Shown here: positions 7,941 through 13,465 of the stretch, one piece after another | Position numbering within the stretch: position 1 is the first letter of the stretch | How the letters are laid out: each line of letters opens with the position of its first letter | Source of the DNA: Rubrivivax sp. | GTDB taxonomy: Bacteria > Pseudomonadota > Gammaproteobacteria > Burkholderiales > Burkholderiaceae | Length of the DNA: 16,790 nucleotides | Direction: 5' to 3' | Assembly (NCBI GenBank): GCA_004211235.1 | Contig: SEEY01000018.1 | Coordinates: forward strand, 1 to 16,790 | The notes under the pieces: generated by a model | What the model saw: the letters and a program-made list of their open reading frames with translations, nothing else | The model's database searches: none | Told to the model about the DNA's origin: nothing | Made by a program: the position numbers and the translations under genes

Positions 7941-8525
7941 ATGATCTTCGACGCCATCCGCGAAAGCCACGATCTGCAGCGCGACCTGTGTCGCAAGCTC
8001 ACCGCCTCGCGCGGCGACATGGCGGTGCGCCAGCTGCTGTTCCTGCAGTTGAAGGTCGAGCTGATGGCGCATGCCGCAGCGGAGGAGCGTCATCTCTATG
8101 TGCCGCTGCTGATGGAAGACGGCGGGCTCGACGCCTCCCGGCATGCGCTGCACGAGCATCACCAGGTGGACGAACTGCTGGAAGACCTGTCGGTTCGCAA
8201 CAAGCAGCAGGACGGCTGGATCGCCACCGCCAAGGAGCTCAGCTTCAAGGTGCGGCATCACCTGAAGGAAGAAGAGGCCAAGTTCTTCCACGTCGCCGGC
8301 CGACTGTTGTCGGACACGAAAAAGCAGCAGCTCGCCGGCAAGTACACGCGCGAGATCGTGCGCATGCGCAAACACTACGCGGCCGAGTACCAGAGCGTGG
8401 TCGTCTCGGCGAAAAGCGGGCTCGTGAAGCCCGCCAACCCGGCGGTGGACACGCCGGCGACGCGCGGCAACGCCAGTGCCGGTGCTCAGCTGCGCGGCAA
8501 GAGCAAGCCGCGGCGCACCCGCTGA
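7941..8525 (+). CDS. Hemerythrin HHE-domain protein with basic tail
   Basis: A 194-residue protein with an N-terminal four-helix hemerythrin HHE cation-binding domain (about 1-140), which would hold a di-iron site for O2, NO or redox sensing, or iron handling. Ligand candidates are His10, the pair His44/Glu48 (in HAAAEERH), His74/Glu78 (in HEHHQVDELL) and His107/Glu111 (in RHHLKEEEAKFF). This is the spacing expected for the family. The last 50 or so residues are Pro/Ala rich and end in a basic GKSKPRRTR tail, which is extra to the domain and looks disordered. AGGAAG (7928-7933) precedes the ATG at 7941. It is convergent with the TonB-C-like gene, with only 10 bp between the stops. The partner and substrate cannot be read from the sequence. 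Confidence 0.9.
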   Translation: MIFDAIRESHDLQRDLCRKLTASRGDMAVRQLLFLQLKVELMAHAAAEERHLYVPLLMEDGGLDASRHALHEHHQVDELLEDLSVRNKQQDGWIATAKELSFKVRHHLKEEEAKFFHVAGRLLSDTKKQQLAGKYTREIVRMRKHYAAEYQSVVVSAKSGLVKPANPAVDTPATRGNASAGAQLRGKSKPRRTR

Positions 8526-8535
8526 GGCGCGCGGT

Positions 8536-8910
8536 TCAGCGAGCGTTGTCGGACGCTGGGGTTGCGGCGGCGGCCGGCGGGATGTCGACCGAGAAGGTCT
8601 TCTCGAAGACATGGTCGCCCGGCTGGCAACTGGCGTTTCGCAGCGCCTCGCTGATTGCCTGGACGATGCTGCGTTGGGCGCGCCGCTCCACACCCCGGGT
8701 GAGGCTGGTGATCTCGGCTGCAACGACCTTTCCGTCCTTGACCGTCGCCTTGGCGCGGTAGGCCGCCTGGCCACTCCAGTCGACGACCGGAATCCTCGGT
8801 GCCCGCACGCGACAAACGTCGTCCGAGCCGGCGGACTCCTGGGCGAGCGCTGGACCGGCGATGAGCAAGGCATTGACGATCGCCAGCGCCCGCAGCGTCG
8901 TTGTCGTCAT
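8536..8910 (-). CDS. Secreted TonB-C-terminal-like protein
   Basis: A 124-residue protein with an N-terminal signal peptide (MTTTTLRALAIVNALLIAGPALA, cleaved before QESAG). The mature domain resembles the C-terminal domain of TonB: YRAKATVKDGKVVAAEI is the strand-turn-strand, then an amphipathic helix (RRAQRSIVQAISEALRNA), a Cys, and a last strand (FEKTFSVDI). Unlike real TonB there is no membrane anchor, no Pro-rich spacer and no ExbBD nearby, so energy transduction is unlikely. Two Cys in the mature part (DVCRVRA and ASCQPG) could form a disulphide in the periplasm. The start at 8910 was chosen over 8967 because GGGAG lies just upstream and the signal peptide then begins properly. The TonB assignment is by pattern only. 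Confidence 0.72.
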   Translation of the reverse strand: MTTTTLRALAIVNALLIAGPALAQESAGSDDVCRVRAPRIPVVDWSGQAAYRAKATVKDGKVVAAEITSLTRGVERRAQRSIVQAISEALRNASCQPGDHVFEKTFSVDIPPAAAATPASDNAR

Positions 8911-8927
8911 CGAATCTCCCGGTGAAC

Positions 8928-8949
8928 CGTCGTCTGCGTCGTCTGCGTC
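8928..8949. repeat. Short 9-bp tandem repeat in 5' leader
   Basis: The 9-base unit CGTCGTCTG occurs twice in tandem (8928-8936, 8937-8945), followed by a partial third copy. It lies just upstream of the secreted TonB-C-like gene, outside the chosen coding start. It may be a chance slippage repeat. Confidence 0.5.
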
Positions 8950-8965
8950 AACCGCATCGGCGAGC

Positions 8966-8971
8966 AATATA
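8966..8971 (-). promoter_or_regulatory. Possible -10 box for the TonB-C-like gene
   Basis: TATATT on the minus strand stands out in GC-rich surroundings, 55 bp before the start at 8910 and just after the VOC gene stop. No good -35 is seen at 15-18 bp, so the promoter is tentative. Confidence 0.35.
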
Positions 8972-8997
8972 ACGGCGAGTTCACGCCGCGTGCCGGC

Positions 8998-9366
8998 TCA
9001 ACCCTGCGTCGGCCGGAAGATGCGGACCCGGTGGCCGTCCGGGTCGGCCGTCACGGCGGTGTAGCCGAAGTCGAGTACCGTCGGCGCCTGCAGCACCGGC
9101 CAGCCGGCGACCCGCCATGTGGCGACTGCGGCGTCCACTTCCGCGTCGGTCGGCACCGTGATGCCGATCTCCGCGCCGCCACCGCGCAGGCCGCTTGCCG
9201 GCTGCACGTCGTGCGCTGCCCACAGGCCCAGCATCGTCTTGTCGTTGAGCATGAACATCGCGAAGTTCGGGCTCTGCTCGACGGCGTCGCGGCCGAGCAG
9301 CGAACGGTAGAACAGTGCGCTCTCGGCGGGGCTGTTCACGTAGAGGATGAGGCAGTCGGGTTGCAT
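8998..9366 (-). CDS. VOC-fold (glyoxalase/bleomycin-resistance-like) protein
   Basis: A 122-residue protein of the vicinal oxygen chelate superfamily. It shows two beta-alpha-beta-beta-beta halves: LILYVNSPAESALFYRSLLG is the usual first strand and helix, and FGYTAVTADPDGHRVRIFRP is the characteristic final pair with the ADPDGHRVR turn. Glu76, in GGGAEIGITV, sits where the family often has an acidic metal ligand. The first strand lacks the His seen in metal enzymes such as glyoxalase I, so the activity (isomerase, dioxygenase or binding protein) cannot be assigned. The ATG at 9366 is preceded by AGGAG; an upstream in-frame ATG at 9396 lacks one and falls next to the terminator hairpin. It lies downstream of the M16 peptidase operon on the same strand but behind that hairpin, so it is probably a separate unit. 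Confidence 0.85.
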   Translation of the reverse strand: MQPDCLILYVNSPAESALFYRSLLGRDAVEQSPNFAMFMLNDKTMLGLWAAHDVQPASGLRGGGAEIGITVPTDAEVDAAVATWRVAGWPVLQAPTVLDFGYTAVTADPDGHRVRIFRPTQG

Positions 9367-9401
9367 GGCGGTCTCCTGGTTGACGAAGGCCGCCATGCTC
9401 T

Positions 9402-9437
9402 GCGCGGGCGCTGACAGCGGCTGTCAGCAGCCCGCGC
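9402..9437 (-). terminator. Strong hairpin after the M16 peptidase operon
   Basis: A long inverted repeat: GCGCGGGC (9402-9409) plus GCTGACAG (9410-9417), a CGG loop, then CTGTCAGC (9421-9428), one unpaired base (A9429), and GCCCGCGC (9430-9437). This gives a 16-bp stem with a single bulge. It begins 9 bp after the second M16 gene's stop and ends before the VOC start. No T run follows, so it may act as a terminator, an RNA-stabilising 3' end, or both. Confidence 0.65.
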
Positions 9438-9445
9438 TGCTCGCG

Positions 9446-10873
9446 TCAGGGCTTGACCGCCGTGAACTCGCCGAAGCCCTTGAGCTGCTCGGCGATCTTG
9501 GTCGAGTCGCCGACGACGACCCAGCTCTGCTCGCCCGGGTCGAAGTACTTCCTGCCGATGGCCTGCACCTCGGCCGCGGTGACCTTCTGGATGGCCGGCA
9601 CGAACCTGCCGAGAAACTCGGCCGGCAGGCCCACCAGCCAGTTGCCGGCCAGCTGCCGGCCCAAGGCGCCCTGCAGCTGGGTGCTGACGAGGTAGCTGCC
9701 GGCCATGAAGCGCTTGTTCATCGACAGCTCGGACTCGGGCACGGGCTCGGCGCCGAGGCGCCGGTACTCGTTGACGTACTCCGTCATCGCCGCGCCCGCC
9801 ACCTCGTTGCGCACGTCCGCGCCGCCGGTGATGGCGCCGCCGGCGCGCCAGGACTGGCCGCCGGCCCGCGCGCCGTAGGTGTAGCCCTTTTCCTCGCGCA
9901 GGTTCTGGTTCAGGCGGCTGGAGAAGCCGGTGCCGAGGATGGTGCTCGCCACGCGCAGGGCCACCTGCTCGTCGCCACTGGCCGCGATGCCCGGGCGGCC
10001 CAGGCGCAGCGTGGCCTGCACGCTGCCCGGGCGCTCCAGCAGCAGGCGCTGCACCGGTGCGGCCGAGGCGGGCTGGGGCAGCTCGGGCAGGGCGTCGCCC
10101 GATGCCTTCCAGTCGCCGAACGCCGCCTGCGCCAGCTTCATGGCCTGGGCGGTGTCGATGCGGCCGGTGATGACCAGCAGCGCCCGGTCGGGGCGGAAGC
10201 GCCGCGCATGCTCGGCGCGCAGGCCCTCGGCCGTCACGGCGTTGATGGCGGCCTCGGTCTCCTGCGTGTGGCCGTAGGGATGGTCGCCGTAGATCGCGCC
10301 GTCCAGCGCTTTGGCGGCACGGAAGCCCGGCTGCGTGCTGGCGGCCTTCAGGCCCTGCAGCGCATTGACCTTGGCGAGCTGCACCTCGCCGTCCGGGAAG
10401 GCAGGCTGGCGCGCCACCTCGGCGAGCAGGGTCAGCATGTCGCCGGCGTGCGTGGCCAGCGCGTTGCCGGAGACGCTGATGCCGTCGTTGCTGGCCGAGG
10501 CGCCGACGCCGCCGCCCATGGCCTGCGCGGCTTCCGCAATCTGTTTGGAACTCCGCTGCGTCGTGCCTTCGGACAGCAGGCCGGCGAGCAGCTTGGCGCG
10601 GCCCGGCGCGTCGGCCGCGTCCGCGCCGAAGCCGGCACCGCGCACCGCGAGCACGTAGTCCACACGCGGGATGCCGTTGCGCGGCACCACCCAGACCTGC
10701 AGGCCGTTGGACAGCGTCTGCTGCGTGATGTTGGGCACGACGAGCGGCTTGTCCTTGCCGAAGGGCGGCAGCTCTGCGGGCATCTTGACGGCGGCAGCCT
10801 GGGCGGCGCCGGCGAGAGCGATGGCGGCCACGATGAGGCCGAGGCGGAAGGTGTTGTGCATGGGCTTGTTCAT
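9446..10873 (-). CDS. M16-family peptidase-like subunit, zinc site lost
   Basis: A 475-residue exported protein with the M16 (insulinase/mitochondrial processing peptidase) fold. The signal peptide spans about residues 1-27 (hydrophobic LGLIVAAIALAGAAQA). The catalytic HxxEH motif is gone: where the neighbouring gene has AHLFEHLMFQGT, this one has AKLLAGLLSEGT (93-104), so His, Glu and His become Lys94, Ala97 and Gly98. The C-terminal half keeps the R-Y element (REEKGYTYGARAG, 325-337) found in substrate-binding subunits. It therefore looks like the non-catalytic half of a two-subunit enzyme. It starts 16 bp after the stop of the catalytic gene, with GGAG 8 bases before the ATG at 10873, so the two are co-transcribed. 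It most likely acts in the periplasm. Substrate unknown. Confidence 0.92.
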   Translation of the reverse strand: MNKPMHNTFRLGLIVAAIALAGAAQAAAVKMPAELPPFGKDKPLVVPNITQQTLSNGLQVWVVPRNGIPRVDYVLAVRGAGFGADAADAPGRAKLLAGLLSEGTTQRSSKQIAEAAQAMGGGVGASASNDGISVSGNALATHAGDMLTLLAEVARQPAFPDGEVQLAKVNALQGLKAASTQPGFRAAKALDGAIYGDHPYGHTQETEAAINAVTAEGLRAEHARRFRPDRALLVITGRIDTAQAMKLAQAAFGDWKASGDALPELPQPASAAPVQRLLLERPGSVQATLRLGRPGIAASGDEQVALRVASTILGTGFSSRLNQNLREEKGYTYGARAGGQSWRAGGAITGGADVRNEVAGAAMTEYVNEYRRLGAEPVPESELSMNKRFMAGSYLVSTQLQGALGRQLAGNWLVGLPAEFLGRFVPAIQKVTAAEVQAIGRKYFDPGEQSWVVVGDSTKIAEQLKGFGEFTAVKP

Positions 10874-10889
10874 GTCGACGGCTCCGGCA

Positions 10890-12308
10890 TCAGGGTTGGG
10901 AGGCCGGCTTGGCGGCGGCGGGCGCGGCCAGCATGGCGGCGGGCTTGCGGTCGATGACCGAGCGGTTGGCCTGGGTCAGGTAGGTGGCGGCGACGCGCTG
11001 CACGTCGGCGGACGTGACACCTTCGATCCACCCCGGCACCTTGTTGACGACGTTCGCGTCGCCCCACATTACCTGCAGCTTGGCCAGGCGGTCGGCGCGG
11101 CGCAGGAACATCTCCTGGTCGTTGTACCAATCGGCCAGCAGCGCGGTCTTGAGGTTCTTCAGCGTCGTGTCGTCGACGCCGTCCTTCACGACCTTGGCGA
11201 TCTCCTCGTCCATGCCGGCCAGCAGCGCGTCGGCATTCGTCGTCGGCTTGTAGAGGGCGAACACGGTGAACAGGCTCGGGCCGTCGTACTCCCACACGCC
11301 GGTCAGGCCATACAGCGAGCTGACGTTCAACGCCAGTTCGCGGCCCTTGACGAGGCCCTGGTAGAAGCGCGAGGCGTCGCCGCCCGCCAGCAGCTGGCCG
11401 AGCACGGCGAAGGGGGCCTGGTCACGGCTGCCGCGGGTGGGCAGCTTCCAGGCGGCGGCGACGGCCGGCACCTGGGCCAGCTTGTCGGGCTGGGTGAGGC
11501 GGCGCTCGGCGGTGTTCAGGCCTTCGGTGAAGTCCGACGGCTTGGGCGTCGGCCGCGCCTTGATCTTGCCGAAGTACTTCTGGGCCAGCGCAAAGCCCTG
11601 GGCCGGCGTCACGTCGCCGGCGATGGACAGCACCGCGTTGTTGGGGCCGTAGAAGTCGCGGTGGAAGGCGCGCACGTCGTCGAGGTTGGCGGTCTCCAGG
11701 TCGACGAAGCTGCCGTAGCCGTCGTGCTTGTTCTCCCACTTGTCGAAGGCCAGGGCCGAGATGTCCAGCCACATGAAGCCGCCGTAGGGCGCGTTCTGCA
11801 CGTTGACGCGGATCTCCTCCTTGACGACATCCTGCTGGTTCTTCAGCGTCGTCGGGTTGAAGTCCAGCGTCGTCATGCGGTCGGCCTCCAGCCACAGCAT
11901 GGATTCGAGCGCCGAGGACGGCGCGGTCTCGATGTAGTTGGTGAAGTCGGGCCGCGTCGAGCCGTTGTTGTTGCCGCCGCCGGACGTGATGGTCTGGTCG
12001 AACACGCCCTTGGGCGCCTTGGGCGTGCCCTGGAACATCAGGTGCTCGAACAGGTGGGCGAAGCCGGTGCGGTTCTTCGGCTCCAGCCGCATGCCGACCT
12101 TGTAGACGACGCTGATGCCCACGGTCGGGCTGCTCGCGTCGGGCGAGACGATGACGGTCAGGCCGTTGGCGAGCTTCTTGGTGTGGACGGGGATCTGCCA
12201 GCGGTCCGTTGCAGGTGCAGCCGGTGCGGCCGATGCAAGGCCGGGAACGAACGCGAGCACGGCGGCGCTGATGGCGCCCAGCACCGCGCGGCGGGTGGTC
12301 TTCAACAT
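10890..12308 (-). CDS. M16-family zinc metallopeptidase, catalytic subunit
   Basis: A 472-residue exported peptidase of the insulinase/pitrilysin (M16) family. The inverted zinc motif HLFEH (85-89) is intact, and KEEIRVNVQNAPYG supplies the distal Glu (164 or 165) at the expected 74-75 residue distance. The GGGNNNGSTRPDFTNYIET segment (about 110-128) is the usual loop after the active-site helix. The N-terminus (TTRRAVLGAISAAVLAF, then ASA) resembles a twin-arginine signal peptide, with cleavage near residue 27. ACAGGAGACC precedes the ATG at 12308; a longer frame up to 12500 was rejected because it lacks a ribosome-binding site and signal peptide. It is the first gene of a two-gene operon with the catalytically dead M16 subunit. 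Such pairs are widespread in proteobacteria; members digest peptides in the periplasm. Confidence 0.95.
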   Translation of the reverse strand: MLKTTRRAVLGAISAAVLAFVPGLASAAPAAPATDRWQIPVHTKKLANGLTVIVSPDASSPTVGISVVYKVGMRLEPKNRTGFAHLFEHLMFQGTPKAPKGVFDQTITSGGGNNNGSTRPDFTNYIETAPSSALESMLWLEADRMTTLDFNPTTLKNQQDVVKEEIRVNVQNAPYGGFMWLDISALAFDKWENKHDGYGSFVDLETANLDDVRAFHRDFYGPNNAVLSIAGDVTPAQGFALAQKYFGKIKARPTPKPSDFTEGLNTAERRLTQPDKLAQVPAVAAAWKLPTRGSRDQAPFAVLGQLLAGGDASRFYQGLVKGRELALNVSSLYGLTGVWEYDGPSLFTVFALYKPTTNADALLAGMDEEIAKVVKDGVDDTTLKNLKTALLADWYNDQEMFLRRADRLAKLQVMWGDANVVNKVPGWIEGVTSADVQRVAATYLTQANRSVIDRKPAAMLAAPAAAKPASQP

Positions 12309-12517
12309 GGGGTCTCCTGTAGGGGAACGGCGCGCAGTGTCCGACGAAATGCGCGCCATGCCGCTGGGCACGGCGGGATAACCCGTTGCGGGGTGTTGCG
12401 GTCGATGGCGGCGGTAGTTTTTACGTCGCGCCGGCTGATCCCTGGCGCGGTCGCAGTGCGTCCTTGCAGAGGAGCCGGCATGTCGCCGTGCTTCATCCAC
12501 TGTCCAAGGAGACTCTC

Positions 12518-13141
12518 ATGGCTGCATTGCCCGTCACCATCGCGCTGAAGAAGATCAAGTGCCGCATCGAGACCGACGAAGTCGGCTCGGACGAGCCCTA
12601 TGTGCTCATCACCGCCGTCGACCTGACCAATCCCGTGCTGCCCAACGCCGAGGTCACGCTCTACGGCCCCTGGGGCGACTTCGACGAAGGCGAGAGCCGC
12701 ACGACGCAGCCGCTGCAGCCCGGCGTCAACCCGAGCGACTTTCCCTTCCTCGTCTGGCGCCGCAATGCCTGGGGTCCGTCGGGCAGCGCCAAGGCCATCC
12801 CTAACCCGGCCAACGCCATCATCCTGGTGTCGATGATGGAGCATGACGACGGCAAGCCGTCGGCGGCGCGTGAGCTGGTCAAGGCGGCGGTCGTCGGCGC
12901 GCTGGCGGCCTCGGCGGGCATGACGCGCGCCCAGCGCGTCAGCAAGCTGAAGACCGACATCCACGGGGCGCTGGGCATCCCGACGGGCGCGCCGAACTTC
13001 GATGACCGCGTCGGCACGACGGTGGAGGTGGCGCTGAGCGCCAACCTGCTCGACGTGGCCGCGGGGCCGAAGACCAAGACGATCACCATCCGCGGCGATG
13101 GCGGCAAGTACGACCTGACGCTGGTCGTGACGAAAGGCTGA
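12518..13141 (+). CDS. Unrecognised beta-rich protein with GSDEPY motif
   Basis: A 207-residue protein whose family I cannot name. It has no signal peptide or membrane segment. Its N-terminus (VTIALKKIKCRIETDEVGSDEPYVLITAVDL) is a strand, an acidic turn and a strand, a pattern that also appears in beta-sandwich domains of secreted actinobacterial and myxobacterial proteins. It ends with GDGGKYDLTLVVTKG, a strand typical of such sandwiches. The centre holds a possible amphipathic or hydrophobic helix (ARELVKAAVVGALAASAGM). The acidic turn (TDEVGSDE) could bind a metal such as calcium, but this is a guess. AAGGAG at 12506-12511 fixes the ATG at 12518. It is divergent from the M16 operon and convergent with the small secreted protein gene, with 14 bp between the stops. 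Codon use looks like its neighbours, so it is probably a real, resident gene. Confidence 0.82.
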   Translation: MAALPVTIALKKIKCRIETDEVGSDEPYVLITAVDLTNPVLPNAEVTLYGPWGDFDEGESRTTQPLQPGVNPSDFPFLVWRRNAWGPSGSAKAIPNPANAIILVSMMEHDDGKPSAARELVKAAVVGALAASAGMTRAQRVSKLKTDIHGALGIPTGAPNFDDRVGTTVEVALSANLLDVAAGPKTKTITIRGDGGKYDLTLVVTKG

Positions 13142-13155
13142 CCCGACGTCTGCGC

Positions 13156-13455
13156 CTACTGCCCGACGGCCTTCACCTTCGGGCAGAGCGCGGCACCGTC
13201 CTCGGGGCACTTCGGCGGCTTCTTGGGGCCGATCTGCTGGCCACTCGTGCCCTTGTCGCTGCCCACGCCGCCGCCGCTGCCGCCGGCATTCGTCGCGCCG
13301 CCCGTGCCGGCGCTGCCGGTGGTGGTGGCGCTGGCGGCCGGTGCGGCCTTGATGGCCTTGGCGGCCTTGGCGGCCTTGTCGGGCGCGGCGGTGACCTGGG
13401 CAGTCGCGTGGCTGCCCAGCAGGACCAGCAACGAACAAGTGATGAAGCGACGCAT
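13156..13455 (-). CDS. Small exported Gly/Ala-rich protein, third gene of sigma-kinase operon
   Basis: A 99-residue protein with a signal peptide (MRRFITCSLLVLLGSHATA, cleaved before QVTAAP). The mature chain is low-complexity: a Lys/Ala stretch (DKAAKAAKAIKAA), a Thr/Gly/Ser stretch (GSAGTGGATNAGGSGGG), then a basic, Pro- and Cys-containing end (KPPKCPEDGAALCPKVKAVGQ) whose two Cys could pair. It has no recognisable domain. It starts 10 bp after the kinase stop, and its ribosome-binding site (AAGGA, 13465-13461) lies in that gap, so it is almost certainly co-transcribed with the kinase and sigma factor. A longer in-frame start at 13539 lies inside the kinase gene and lacks these signals. It could be a target, a sensor partner or a cell-envelope product of the system; the sequence does not say which. 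Confidence 0.75.
   Translation of the reverse strand: MRRFITCSLLVLLGSHATAQVTAAPDKAAKAAKAIKAAPAASATTTGSAGTGGATNAGGSGGGVGSDKGTSGQQIGPKKPPKCPEDGAALCPKVKAVGQ
13344..13379 (-). repeat. Four tandem 9-bp units in the small exported protein
   Basis: Four units of the pattern CGGCCTTGG (plus strand; two are variant) follow each other from 13344 to 13379. On the coding strand they give the Lys-Ala-Ala/Ile repeats of DKAAKAAKAIKAA. The unit length is a multiple of three, so gain or loss of a copy would keep the frame and change the length of the Lys/Ala segment. Confidence 0.8.
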
Positions 13456-13465
13456 GGCGGTCCTT

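Noticed and set aside
12309..12500. Extension of the catalytic M16 frame upstream to 12500
   Set aside because: The stretch lacks a signal peptide and ribosome-binding site, while the ATG at 12308 has both.
9347..12548. Two long plus-strand frames (536 and 625 residues) opposite the M16 genes
   Set aside because: Antisense shadows of conserved peptidase genes, rich in Gly, Arg, His and Val, with no domains.
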